Shown here in pieces: positions 24,477-33,751 of a stretch of DNA of 64,000 bases. The stretch spans positions 1 through 64,000 of the forward strand of contig CAJBEZ010000010.1 in the NCBI GenBank assembly GCA_903952205.1. Direction: 5' to 3'. Each line of letters opens with the position of its first letter. The first letter of the stretch is position 1. The notes under the pieces were generated by a model, which saw only the letters and a list, made by a program, of their open reading frames with translations, had not been told where the DNA came from and searched no databases. A program made the position numbers and the translations under genes. Source of the DNA: an uncultured Desulfomonile sp. (GTDB lineage Bacteria; Desulfobacterota; Desulfomonilia; Desulfomonilales; Desulfomonilaceae).

Positions 24477-25973
24477 TTAATTTCGAACAGGGATTCGCAC
24501 AGTGAATGTCGCCCCTTGCCCCGGGACCGACGCTACGATTATTTCTCCATCGTGATTGCGCACAATGCCGTAGCTCACGGACAACCCCAGGCCTACTCCT
24601 GATCCTTCGGATGAAGTCTTTGTGGAAAAGAATGGATCGAATATATTTTCCATTATGTCTTCGGATATCCCTGCTCCTGTATCACAGAAATCCACTTCCA
24701 CTAGGTTGTTCATCAGTCGAGTCCTAACTGTCAGGGTACCTTTGCCTTTCATGGAGTCAACGGCGTTTAAAGCGAGATTCATAAAGACTTGGCGCATAAG
24801 GTTTTCGTCAATAAGGACTGAAGGCAATGTGGATTCCAGGTCAGTAGTCACATGGATTCCGAGGAAACGTTCCTGATGAACAATGATTTCCAGGGTTTTT
24901 TCTATTACTTCATTGATTGAACAGGGTTTCTTTTTAATAGGAGTTTCTCTCGCAAAATCGAGCACTCCGTGAACAATGTTTCTTATTCTCTGGGTTTCAG
25001 AAACTATCACTCCAAGGTCTTTCCGGGTCTGCTCATCATCCCTAAACTTTTTCAACAGTAGACTTGCGAAAGTCAGGACCCCTGTCAAAGGCTGGTTTAT
25101 CTCATGAGCGATTCCTGCGGACAGCTGCCCCAGAGCGGAAAGTTTTTCCGACCGTATTAGCTGTTTCTCAAGTTTCTTTTTTTCTGTCAGGTCAGTGAAA
25201 ATTCCCACAGATCCGGACTCCTTGGATCCCTCATACAAAATTGAGGCGGAAATATAAACGGGTATTGGACGACCATCTTTATGCAGGATCTCAACCTCCC
25301 GTTTTTGGAGAACACCCTTTCCTCCAAAGTCTTCCGATCTCAGATCTTTCATAATTTGTTTAGCTACTCCAGGCGGGTACAGATTGACTATGTTCATTGC
25401 GCCAACAACAGTCTCCTTTGAGTATCCAAGCAATCTCTCGGCAGCCGAGTTGAAGATTACGATTTCTCCACCCTTTTTCACAGACACTATAGCGTCTGGA
25501 GAGTTTTCTATAAGGTTCTCCCTAAATTTGTAGGCCCTCTCGAGTTCGTCATTGGCTTCCCGCACAAGTATTTCCAGGTTCTTGGTGTACTTTTTCAGCT
25601 TCCTTTTCAATCCCAATTTCTCCAGGGAACGCTTGATTGAAAGAGATAGAAGCTCTTCACTAACCGGCTTTGTAAGAAAATTTGACGCTTCCTTTCTCAA
25701 ACATTCTACCGCCATATCCATGTCACCATGTCCGGTGATCATTATGACTTCCGTCTCGGGTTTCAATGACTTGATCTTTCCCAGCAATTCTATTCCATCC
25801 ATCCCCGGCATCCGGGCGTCAATTATCGCGATGTCGGGCGTCTCTTGCTGGAACAGCGTTAAAGCCGAATAGCCGTTTTCAGCCGTGAACACATCATAGC
25901 CATCAAGTTCCAGACTCATCTTTAAAAGATTGAGTATGCCGGCTTCATCATCAACGAGCAGAATTTTTGTCAT
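24477..25973 (-). CDS. Receiver-PAS sensor histidine kinase
   Basis: 498 aa: N-terminal receiver (1-118; acceptor Asp in IAIIDARMPGMDG, KPV), coiled coil, PAS (about 150-265), His box GIAHEINQPLTG and a full ATPase domain (NLALNAVDSM, FCDTGAGI, GSGVGLGLSV). There is no membrane segment. It overlaps the preceding kinase gene by 4 bases (ATGA), so the two are made together and may form a relay: the membrane kinase could phosphorylate this receiver. Confidence 0.94.
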   Translation of the reverse strand: MTKILLVDDEAGILNLLKMSLELDGYDVFTAENGYSALTLFQQETPDIAIIDARMPGMDGIELLGKIKSLKPETEVIMITGHGDMDMAVECLRKEASNFLTKPVSEELLSLSIKRSLEKLGLKRKLKKYTKNLEILVREANDELERAYKFRENLIENSPDAIVSVKKGGEIVIFNSAAERLLGYSKETVVGAMNIVNLYPPGVAKQIMKDLRSEDFGGKGVLQKREVEILHKDGRPIPVYISASILYEGSKESGSVGIFTDLTEKKKLEKQLIRSEKLSALGQLSAGIAHEINQPLTGVLTFASLLLKKFRDDEQTRKDLGVIVSETQRIRNIVHGVLDFARETPIKKKPCSINEVIEKTLEIIVHQERFLGIHVTTDLESTLPSVLIDENLMRQVFMNLALNAVDSMKGKGTLTVRTRLMNNLVEVDFCDTGAGISEDIMENIFDPFFSTKTSSEGSGVGLGLSVSYGIVRNHDGEIIVASVPGQGATFTVRIPVRN

Positions 25974-27709
25974 ATTTTTCGCCCCTGCGATGTTTTAGGG
26001 AAAGTGACCTTGAAAACCGTCCCGGGCATTTGAGATTCCACTATCTCAATAGAACCGTTATAATCTTTTACAATGCCGTAACTTATCGCCAAACCAAGTC
26101 CTGTCCCGTGGCCTGACTGCTTTGTAGTGAAAAAGGGCTCAAATATTTTGGATCTTAGACTCTTGGGAATTCCCGGTCCAGTATCGGATATTGTGGCTGT
26201 TACCCGGTCCTCTTCAATTCCTGATCTCACGAATACGCGATCGCCGGTAACCAGAGGTCCGTGCTCTTCATCACCTTGACGTTTCGACAGTATAGCGTCG
26301 CGAGCGTTCACGATCAAATTCATAAAGACCTGCTCCAACCTGTTTGCGTTACCCCTGATGAGCGGAAGTTCGTCCTGGAGTTCGAGCGCAAATTCTATTT
26401 TGTGAGTTTCCAGTTGGCTTCTCAAAAGTGAGGCGCTTTTTCTGATGGGCTCGTTTATGTCCAGGAGCCCCGTGGTTTCGTCTGTTTTTCGTCCAAACTC
26501 TCTCAGATGATTGATAATCCCTGTCGCCCGACTTACACCATCATTGATCTCCTGCGCCACTTTAAAGAACTCGTCCGTAGAAATATCTCCTGTGGTTCTC
26601 AGTTTCTTTGACAGGAAATCAACCCCTATACGTATCACGTAAAGAGGTTGATTGAGTTCATGGGCAATTCCAGTGGCCATCTCGCCAAGCGTAGCCATTT
26701 TGCCTGCGTGGATCAGTTTTGCCTGTTTTTCAAGCTTCTCTGTAGCGTCCCATGCGGCTATCATAAGAACCGGGCGGTTTTCATAATTGCCGGCCGCCAC
26801 ATTAAAATTGACGACAAAGACTGACCCGCTTTTCCGCCTTCTCCTCAATATAGGGAGCGGGGCAATCTCGCTCAGATCAAGATTGCGCAAAAGAGACCGG
26901 GTAGGCTCACGATCAGTCTCCGGGGCCAAGTCGTCAAAATTCATCAGTAGAAATTCTCCTCTGACAAATCCATATTCCTCCTCGGCGCGAGCATTGACAT
27001 CAAGAATTTTCATGGTCTCTCTGTCAATTACAAATAGAGGAGTCGGCCCTTTGTCGAAAAGAAACCGGTAGCGTTTTTCAGATTCGATCAATCTCGATTC
27101 CGACGCCTTCAAATTCATTAGCATACGGTTAAACGAGCTTGTCAGTTGGTGTATCTCGTCCCCGCCACTAACGTCAAACTCTATCGGGGGTTCCAGGCAA
27201 TCAACATTCGAGGCTGCAGCTTTGCCTATGATGTGATTGTCAGTTATAGATGAACTGTCCCTACTGATTTGATCGGCCTTCTCAGTGAGTTCCTTTAGCG
27301 GTTCAGCAATTTTTTGTGAAATACGGTCGATGAACAACCATCCAATAGCGATGACGATCAGGCTCGCGAAAAGGTGTATAAACTTAAGATGCTGAATTAC
27401 ATCATGGTCCTGGCTTAAGCGCGGGAATATTGTGATTCCCAGGATAGCGGCAATTGTAATGACTACACCGGCGAAAATCAGGAGAGCGCTGGCCAGTATC
27501 CTGTTCCTGAAAGATACCAAGGACAACGCCCATCGTTTAACCCTGTCAGGAAGAAGAGGTTCAATTTTCTGAAGAAATTTTTCAATGAGGTCCGGTCCGT
27601 GGTGGACAATAGGGACCGTAGTTTTCAAACCGGGGGCGGAAGATTGCGCGACTCCATTGTGGCTATGCCCCATGTGAGGACGATCATGAGTTCTGCCAAA
27701 TTCGTCCAT
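25970..27709 (-). CDS. Membrane histidine kinase with His-rich N-terminus (HAMP-PAS-HK)
   Basis: 579 aa. The N-terminus is His-rich (several His within residues 8-40, including HMGHSH), then two membrane helices (about 72-95 and 108-128) with almost no periplasmic loop, a HAMP-like stretch, PAS (205-330), His box GIAHELNQPLYV and an ATPase domain (NLIVNARDAIL, ISDTGPGIP, GHGTGLGLAI). The lack of a sensor loop suggests that it senses in the membrane or cytoplasm. The His cluster could bind a metal. Confidence 0.92.
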   Translation of the reverse strand: MDEFGRTHDRPHMGHSHNGVAQSSAPGLKTTVPIVHHGPDLIEKFLQKIEPLLPDRVKRWALSLVSFRNRILASALLIFAGVVITIAAILGITIFPRLSQDHDVIQHLKFIHLFASLIVIAIGWLFIDRISQKIAEPLKELTEKADQISRDSSSITDNHIIGKAAASNVDCLEPPIEFDVSGGDEIHQLTSSFNRMLMNLKASESRLIESEKRYRFLFDKGPTPLFVIDRETMKILDVNARAEEEYGFVRGEFLLMNFDDLAPETDREPTRSLLRNLDLSEIAPLPILRRRRKSGSVFVVNFNVAAGNYENRPVLMIAAWDATEKLEKQAKLIHAGKMATLGEMATGIAHELNQPLYVIRIGVDFLSKKLRTTGDISTDEFFKVAQEINDGVSRATGIINHLREFGRKTDETTGLLDINEPIRKSASLLRSQLETHKIEFALELQDELPLIRGNANRLEQVFMNLIVNARDAILSKRQGDEEHGPLVTGDRVFVRSGIEEDRVTATISDTGPGIPKSLRSKIFEPFFTTKQSGHGTGLGLAISYGIVKDYNGSIEIVESQMPGTVFKVTFPKTSQGRKI

Positions 27710-27770
27710 CTTGACTTCCCCGTGGAACCGGTCCTGTCGAGGATCGACTTTCTGAACGTATTCTTGCCGG

Positions 27771-28712
27771 TCAGTCCCAGCCTATCTCATCAAAATACAT
27801 CCTGAGATCTTCCCTGAGATTGTCGTATTCGTTTTTGACATCCTGATACAAACGCGCATTTTGAATGGCCATGGCCGCCTGATCGGAGAATTCTTTCAAT
27901 ACTCGTGATTCTTGGGGCACGAAAGCTCTTTCTTCGCTGGCATAGACCCTAAGCGCACCGATTACCTTTCCTGGAACTTTAAGTGGTACGCTAAGGATGG
28001 AGACTATACCTTCTTTCATGGCATCCTCAGGATATTGTGTTCGAGGATCATCTGCAGCGTTCTTGACCCAGACGACCTCTCCCTTGAGAATCGTCTCCCC
28101 AATACTCTTGGAAGCGTCGATGGGTCCTTTCGAAACGTATTTCCGGCTCAGGCCATGAGTCCCAACTACCATTAGCCTCTTGTGACTCTTATCTAACAGA
28201 CTCAAGGATGAGCCTTTGGCTTTCATGGCTTTCGCTACCCCCTGAACGATGTAATCCAGAACCTTTTCGAGATTCAGAGAGGATGCTACAGAGGTTTTCA
28301 CTTCATAAAAAACGTCTTCCAGGTATTTCTTCTCCAACCGATTCCTGCGATCTTCAAATGCCTTTGCCACACTGTCTGGGAGCGATTCGGCGCTGATCGG
28401 TTTAAATAGGTAATCGAAAGCCCCGGCCCTCATAACCTTTACGGCAGTCTCGACCGATGGCGCAAAGTCTGTAACGATAATTCTAAGGTTAGGGTCAAAC
28501 TCCAATGACGATGACAGTAAATTGATTTCGTCATTGACCTTTCCGGCGTCCATTATAAGAATATCGGATTTCAGTGATTGCAAGGCCCGTAAGGCCTCGG
28601 TATTTTTGTAGCACGTCTCGACTTCATATTTACTCCCAAGTAGGCGCGAAACACTTGAGAGAACAGATTCATCACCGTCAACCGCGAGAATTTTTCCTTT
28701 TTGGCTATTCAT
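27771..28712 (-). CDS. Receiver-GAF protein
   Basis: 313 aa: receiver domain (1-125; AVDGDES, acceptor Asp in ILIMDAGK, KPI) and a GAF domain (about 140-300, with VPLKVPGKVIGALRVY) ending in a short helix. It has no kinase or DNA-binding output. It lies 61 bases upstream of the two-kinase unit, in the same direction, so it probably forms part of one relay. A decayed paralog follows at 28841-29308. Confidence 0.88.
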   Translation of the reverse strand: MNSQKGKILAVDGDESVLSSVSRLLGSKYEVETCYKNTEALRALQSLKSDILIMDAGKVNDEINLLSSSLEFDPNLRIIVTDFAPSVETAVKVMRAGAFDYLFKPISAESLPDSVAKAFEDRRNRLEKKYLEDVFYEVKTSVASSLNLEKVLDYIVQGVAKAMKAKGSSLSLLDKSHKRLMVVGTHGLSRKYVSKGPIDASKSIGETILKGEVVWVKNAADDPRTQYPEDAMKEGIVSILSVPLKVPGKVIGALRVYASEERAFVPQESRVLKEFSDQAAMAIQNARLYQDVKNEYDNLREDLRMYFDEIGWD

Positions 28713-28840
28713 TCGTTATTACTACACTTTCCGTAATAAGCCTTTACATCTATTGATTTAACAATTTGTGGAGAGGTCCCCGTCAACCAATCGGAGACCA
28801 TGAATTCTACCTCCAATGATTAAAAAGGATTTCAGGAAAC

Positions 28841-29308
28841 CTATTTTCTCATTCCTTCTATATCCTTGCGCATTGTTTCGTAAATAATTGCGTTTTCTAT
28901 GGCAAGGGCGGCTTGTTTGGAAAATTTGGCTATAAGGTCCATTTCCTTATCATCATAGTTTCGTTCATCAGGCGTGAACGGCTTCGGCAAATAGTCCAAA
29001 GCCCCTAATTTTATGGATTCTACAGCGAAACTCACTGTTGGATGTCCTGTAAACATGATTATTCCAGTTTCAGGGTATTCGAGGGCCAACGCTTCCACCA
29101 ATTCCATTCCATTTCGTTCCCGCATCATCAGGTCAGTCAGGATCAAATCGTATGTTTTCTTCTTGAGAAGTTCCAAAGCCTGATCAACTCGTGGAACGGC
29201 ATCCACGCTAAAACCCTGATTTTCCAGAACCCGCCGGACACTATCCTGGACAATTTATTCGTCGTCGACAACCATTGTTATGGCTTTCATCGTAGTCGAG
29301 TCACTCAT
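28841..29308 (-). pseudogene. Receiver-GAF pseudogene with in-frame TAA at codon 18
   Basis: An ATG at 29306-29308 with a strong AAGGAGGTCGGC starts MSDSTTMKAITMVVDDE, then TAA (29255-29257) breaks the frame, which continues at once as IVQDSVRRVLENQG and a normal receiver (acceptor in LILTDLMM, TGHP, KPF). After the receiver it jumps to the last helix of a GAF domain (FSKQAALAIENAIIY), so most of the GAF domain has been lost. It resembles the intact gene next to it. Restart inside the gene would give a receiver without its acidic pocket. Confidence 0.85.
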
Positions 29309-29406
29309 GCCGACCTCCTTATGATGGTCTTGTATTGATGACCGTGGATAGTCGATGCTGAACATATAATATCATTATACTCAAGAATTATCCCAGTAGA
29401 AGAAAG

Positions 29407-29796
29407 TTGCAGGATTCTTTTTATTCTTGCCCTTCGTTAAACCCATGCCCCGACAAACCGAATTGCGTCAGCACTCTGGATGAACCCAATTCAAGAAAAA
29501 TGCCCGCCATAAAATATTCCAGGCCTCTGGAAGACACTAAGGCCATTCTAGTTGACCTGTTGGAATCCATTCCAGGTTGTGAAGTGGTCGTGGCAAAAGA
29601 GGGTTACGTAAAAGCCGTTTTTACTTCAAGAATATTTAGATTTAAGGATGATGTTGAGTTTTTATTTGACGATAGAGAAAAAATTCTGAATTTTAAATCC
29701 TCTTCCCGGTTAGGTTACTACGATTTTGGAGTAAATCGCAATAGAATGGAGAACATTACTAAACAATTAGAAATTAGATTTGAGGAACCGAAATGA
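29407..29796 (+). CDS. DUF1499 family protein
   Basis: About 129 aa. The family motif CPDKPNCVST is followed by ALVDLL-type helices and the closing DFGVNRNRMENI. DUF1499 proteins are often lipoproteins or membrane-anchored, but here no signal peptide is visible. The start is a weak TTG, so the N-terminus may be truncated or wrongly placed. It stands alone, divergent from the receiver-GAF pseudogene. Confidence 0.75.
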   Translation: MQDSFYSCPSLNPCPDKPNCVSTLDEPNSRKMPAIKYSRPLEDTKAILVDLLESIPGCEVVVAKEGYVKAVFTSRIFRFKDDVEFLFDDREKILNFKSSSRLGYYDFGVNRNRMENITKQLEIRFEEPK

Positions 29797-29835
29797 TCTT
29801 ATCGCAATAATATTTTTCGGATTGGATGAATTTTT

Positions 29836-30885
29836 TCAACATATCTCGACTAAGCCATCGGGATCATAGTCAATGACGGCCCCAATAATTGACGCGGCCA
29901 ATATTCCTGCCTGTTTGAGTTCATGTACCACGGAGCGCGCCAACTGATCGGGAACTCCCATTAGCAGGCCTCCGGAAGTTTGAGGATCAAACATGAGGTC
30001 CTTGATCGTTTCAGACACATGCCCATCTGTTCTCACCCATGCTCCGTAATGGTCACGGTTGGCGTATGCTCCCGCCGGCACCAATCCCATTGACGCAGCT
30101 TCAAAAGCTCCATCGAGCAAAGGAACAGAATCGCTGTCAATCCGGATTCTGCATTTGCTCGCAACCGCCATCTCCGTTAGGTGGCCGGCAAGCCCAAAAC
30201 CGGTAACATCGGTACAGGCTTGTACATTCCATTTTACAGCTATCTGGGAGGCGACATCGTTAAGAGCGCAGATTGTTCTTTCAAAATGTTCCCGGACATT
30301 TTCCGTCTCCATTCCGGCCTTGATCTGAGTGGCTATTATCCCCGCTCCCACAGGTTTTGTAAGAACAATCCTGTCTCCTGGCTTGAGAGAAGAGTTCTTC
30401 ATTATCTTTTGAGGGTGAACAAGACCAAGCACAGACATGCCATACTTCGGCTCATCATCTTCTACGCTGTGTCCCCCTATGAGAGAAACGCCAGCTTGCC
30501 TCAACACGTCCAGACCTCCTTCAAGCACCAGTCGAAGCACATCAACACCCAGTTTCCGAGTTGGAAAACAGACCACATTCATAGCCGTAATCGGACGCGC
30601 CCCCATCGCGTAGACATCACTCAATGAATTTGCCGCCGCCGCCCTGCCGAAAATACGCGGGTCATCGACAATAGGAGTAAAGAAATCAATAGTTTGAACC
30701 AGCGCAATCTCTTCGTTGAGCTTATACACACCGGCGTCTTCCGATCCGTCGAGGCCGGTTAGCACATTTGGGTCCGCGGGGATATCGAGCCCGCAGAGCG
30801 CTTTACTCAGGTCACCCGGACCTATTTTGGCCGCTCAACCCGATGTTTTGGAAAGGCTCGTCAGTTTAATTTCAATGTCTTCCAT
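29836..30885 (-). CDS. selD: Selenide, water dikinase SelD with selenocysteine at codon 17
   Basis: 349 aa when the in-frame TGA at 30835-30837 is read as selenocysteine. The ATG at 30883-30885 (AGGAGCGCGC upstream) starts MEDIEIKLTSLSKTSG, then UGA, then AAKIGPGDLS, exactly where Cys17 lies in E. coli SelD. The rest is the full AIRS-like fold (GLDGSEDAGVY, SLSDVYAMGA, GGHSVEDDEPKYG, CTDVTGFGLAGH, DPQTSGGLL). It makes selenophosphate from selenide and ATP for selenoprotein and selenouridine synthesis. Reading UGA as stop would give a 16-residue peptide. Confidence 0.95.
30806..30837 (-). promoter_or_regulatory. SECIS-like hairpin after the selD UGA codon
   Basis: Starting 11 bases after the UGA, the minus strand has AGGTC CGGGT GACCT, a 5-base stem with a 5-base loop. 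Bacterial SECIS elements recognised by SelB place a small stem-loop at this distance from the Sec codon. Confidence 0.65.
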
Positions 30886-31048
30886 GCGCGCTCCTGTTTA
30901 TTCAAGGTATGACAGTAGATCATTTCCTAATTAATTTCATTCACTGTCACTATATCAAATATAGGTCAATCCTATCTGCGAGGGGAATCAAAATCGGCCT
31001 TCAGAAAATTTTATACCATTTATTGACCGGCAAATTTGTGTTTCATCC

Positions 31049-31537
31049 TTAAGATGGCTGTTTAGTCTGCAGCGCGCGACTGAGCATCTTAACCATAGGC
31101 GCCAATACAGTTAGGCTTAAAAACTCCCCACGTCTGAGGGAAGATATTGCTGAGCGCATTTGAGCCACGTCTTCCCTGACCGTGTCGACATCATCTTTGA
31201 TACGCTGAGTTTCCGCCGAAAGTTGCGCAACGGCGAGATCACGAATCTCTCCGGCCATTTTCGCTTCCGGCCCCAATCCCAGGCGACCCGCCACCACAAA
31301 CATGGCGGCGGCCGCAAGGCCATTCATGCCGGCGAGCGCTAGTCCTGCCGTGATTCTACCAAGTCCATCAGTTAGATAAAAGTATGCGGCCACATTTGCC
31401 ATAGCTACCGCAAGCAATATCGCCACGACACCCATAGCGATGAATGTCGCCTGACGGGCGGCCCGACGAATGTGGAGTCTCAATAAAACTAATTCCGCTC
31501 TTGTCAGAAGTCGCGCTTTCAGTAAAAACGATTCCAT
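31049..31537 (-). CDS. Phage-holin-superfamily-6-like membrane protein
   Basis: 162 aa with two membrane helices (about 32-55 and 63-87), a charged coiled coil (90-140) and a basic tail. This is the shape of the DUF1469/holin 3_6 proteins found in many chromosomes, usually beside a small DUF883/ElaB-like protein, as here. GGGAGGAAAAT precedes the ATG. It is not evidence for a prophage. It may be an envelope-stress protein. Confidence 0.75.
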   Translation of the reverse strand: MESFLLKARLLTRAELVLLRLHIRRAARQATFIAMGVVAILLAVAMANVAAYFYLTDGLGRITAGLALAGMNGLAAAAMFVVAGRLGLGPEAKMAGEIRDLAVAQLSAETQRIKDDVDTVREDVAQMRSAISSLRRGEFLSLTVLAPMVKMLSRALQTKQPS

Positions 31538-31547
31538 ATTTTCCTCC

Positions 31548-31838
31548 CTACTTTGATACTAACCTTCCCAAAATGACGCCGAGTCCAAAGAGCGCTACCG
31601 CCGTCACTGCTGGGACCTTCTTAAGGTCGTGTCCCAGAGATTCGAACAATTCCTCCACTTGCGATTGAAGTCCTGTGAAGTCCGGAAACTCTTCTTCCTC
31701 TGCGATTTCTTCAGCCTCCATCGGTTTCTCGGACTTGCCCGATATTGGTGGGTTCTCGCTCTTTCTTAGCTCAGATTGAAGTTCCGCCACTTGACTTCGC
31801 AGCGCATCTATTTCCCGAATCAAATCTTCTTTTGGCAT
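31548..31838 (-). CDS. ElaB/DUF883-like tail-anchored protein
   Basis: About 96 aa from the ATG at 31836-31838, which has AGGAGCAGTGGT upstream. It has a coiled coil at 5-30, an acidic middle and a C-terminal membrane helix (AVTAVALFGLGVILGRLV). This is the pattern of the ribosome-associated, inner-membrane ElaB family. It is followed after 10 bases by the holin-like gene. Confidence 0.75.
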   Translation of the reverse strand: MPKEDLIREIDALRSQVAELQSELRKSENPPISGKSEKPMEAEEIAEEEEFPDFTGLQSQVEELFESLGHDLKKVPAVTAVALFGLGVILGRLVSK

Positions 31839-31880
31839 TACCACTGCTCCTGCGTTATCATCTTGGGTCAAAGTAAACGA

Positions 31881-31899
31881 CCACGCGCAGAGCGCGTGG
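31881..31899. repeat. Palindrome upstream of the ElaB-like gene
   Basis: CCACGCGC (31881-31888) and GCGCGTGG (31892-31899) are perfect arms around AGA, 43 bases before the ElaB-like start. It may be an operator or a leader hairpin. Confidence 0.45.
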
Positions 31900-32087
31900 C
31901 TTTGCTGTAGTTCCCCATGCGTAATGACCCAACAAATCTTAGGCCAAGATCTCTGTTGAGGTCCAGTTTTGTTCGGTCATATTTTTTTCTTGACTTTCAT
32001 TTTGTCTTTTATTATATTGTTACATGGGGTATCAGAATAATTAATTGGAAACCTGTTTTTTATTCAGAGTTGGGAAAATGTACGGCA

Positions 32088-32315
32088 ATGAACATCGATA
32101 CAAAAATCGATCGCCTAATTGAGGCTGGTTGGTACGTGCTGGACTCCGAGTTCGACAACCGCGCTTTAGCCCACTGGAAGAAAACTGCCAGCGAATTTCT
32201 CATCAGTTTTCTTGGTCCTCGACACCTAGTCACTGAAAGCTTTATCTGCTGCTGGGAATCCAAGTCTGATCCCGAGACATTTCTTCAGCCAAATAACCAC
32301 GAAAAGATTCAATAA
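32088..32315 (+). CDS. Small conserved hypothetical protein
   Basis: About 75 aa from the ATG at 32088-32090: MNIDTKIDRLIEAGWYVLDSEFD, then HWKKTASEFLISFLGPRH. The pattern of LIEAGW-x-VLD near the start and LGP-x-H later recurs in small proteins of Desulfobacterota of unknown function. It has no signal peptide and only a weak ribosome site. It ends 28 bases before the stop of the convergent heptose kinase gene. Confidence 0.6.
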   Translation: MNIDTKIDRLIEAGWYVLDSEFDNRALAHWKKTASEFLISFLGPRHLVTESFICCWESKSDPETFLQPNNHEKIQ

Positions 32316-32343
32316 GGTTTAATAAATCTACATCAGGCTTCTC

Positions 32344-33327
32344 TCAGTCTGATATGTAGATGACCTTGCTGCCTTGAGGCTCAAACTGAAACCTTAATTC
32401 AGTCAAATCAGCCAATGCGTTTCTAACCTTAGACTGGTTTTGAGGTTCCACATAAAAAAGAAGAAAACCTCCTCCCCCAGCCCCAAGCAGTTTGCCGCCT
32501 ATCGCACCTGCGGCTCGAGCCCTATCGTAGTATTCATCTATGGAATTATTTGAAATTTCCTCAACCAGGCTCTTCTTTAACAGCCATCCTTGATGCAGTA
32601 TTTCTCCAAAATTACTGAGCGATCTTGATGACTGCAGAACTTGGATCAAATCGAAGCACAAACCCTTCATGCCGTTGAGGACTTCCATTTTCTTGCTGGT
32701 TTGCGCCTTTTGAACTTTCAATATGTCTCCAGCGCGCCGGGTCATGCCTGTGTAGAAAATCAGCAAGTTGTCCTGCAGGGTCTTCTTGGTTGCCGGGGAG
32801 CATACTATCGGGTCAATAAAAACGCTTTCGTCCGGATTGAAGACAATATGGCAAATTCCGCCATACGCTGCTATGAATTGATCCTGCTTGCCAATTGGAT
32901 CTTTAAGTATTTCTATTTCAATATCGCAAGCCTGTTCAGCGAGCTTCCTGGCGGAAACCGATTCACCTTTGAACGTGTATAGAGCATGCAGTAGGCTTAC
33001 AGCGTACGCGCTGGAAGACCCAAGGCCTGTGCCTGATGGGATGTCCGCCATGGAGGCTATCTCTACCCTTTCCGTCACACCGGTAAGTTTTAACGCCTCC
33101 CTGATTATAGGGTGACGTACTTCCTCCACTGAATTAACGAGCTCAGTCTTAGAATATTTTAGCGAAAGGCTGTGCTCAAAATATCGAGTCAAGCGGTTAA
33201 CAGTTATGTAAATATACTTGTCTATGGTCGAACTAACGACAGCTCCGCCATCGAAATGATAATAAGACCGCAGGTCGGTCCCTCCCCCACAAAAACTTAT
33301 TCGGAAAGGAGTGCGTGTGATTATCAT
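32344..33327 (-). CDS. hddA: GHMP kinase, D-glycero-D-manno-heptose 7-phosphate kinase type
   Basis: 327 aa. The N-terminus MIITRTPFRISFCGGGTDL is the HddA-type substrate region, the ATP loop is PSGTGLGSSSA, DPIGKQDQFIAAYGG carries the catalytic residues, and LLGAGGGGFLLFY is the third GHMP motif. The known reaction makes GDP-heptose precursors for S-layer glycans or capsule. Sugar kinases with other substrates share the pattern. No other heptose gene is nearby. Confidence 0.85.
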   Translation of the reverse strand: MIITRTPFRISFCGGGTDLRSYYHFDGGAVVSSTIDKYIYITVNRLTRYFEHSLSLKYSKTELVNSVEEVRHPIIREALKLTGVTERVEIASMADIPSGTGLGSSSAYAVSLLHALYTFKGESVSARKLAEQACDIEIEILKDPIGKQDQFIAAYGGICHIVFNPDESVFIDPIVCSPATKKTLQDNLLIFYTGMTRRAGDILKVQKAQTSKKMEVLNGMKGLCFDLIQVLQSSRSLSNFGEILHQGWLLKKSLVEEISNNSIDEYYDRARAAGAIGGKLLGAGGGGFLLFYVEPQNQSKVRNALADLTELRFQFEPQGSKVIYISD

Positions 33328-33462
33328 AGTGTCCCGCTTTGCCTGTTATCAAGTTTTACAACTGACACCCTTGGATATTATTTGACCAGAATGTTCGTAT
33401 CGCTCCTAATGGGGGGACCGGTAAAGCGGCTGGAATGGTCTGATTCTTACTTTGAGGTTTAT

Positions 33463-33518
33463 ATATGCCCCGTCCCGGAGATCCGCATTCCGGTAAAAGT
33501 TTCTCCAGGACGGGGTAT
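33463..33518. repeat. Long imperfect hairpin in the 424-base gap between icd and hddA
   Basis: Arms CCCCGTCC (33468-33475) and GGACGGGG (33508-33515) are extended outward by ATATA/TATA and inward by GGAG/CTCC. No U-run is present. The rest of 33328-33751 holds no gene that I can support. Confidence 0.5.
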
Positions 33519-33751
33519 ACTTCACCCTCCATTTACAACCAGAAACAACAAAAATTAAAACCGGAAGCGGCGGTAATCAAACTTATTGGAACCTTGACTA
33601 TTGAGTCAAGCCTTTTATTTCCATGACCTGTGTAATGACCTCAACATGCGCATCATGGATAAAACATAAGATTCTGAAAGACAAACAAATTGAGCTTCTC
33701 AAAAAAAAGTGTCTAACCCCTATCTTTCCCAATTACTATAGATCTTCGCTA

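Noticed and set aside
31049-31838. A prophage, suggested by the holin-like gene
   Set aside because: No integrase, structural or lysis genes are near; this holin-like/ElaB pair is a common chromosomal unit.
32327-32355. Inverted repeat ATCTACAT/ATGTAGAT at the end of hddA as a terminator
   Set aside because: The arms run into the coding sequence, the inner part does not pair well and no U-run follows.
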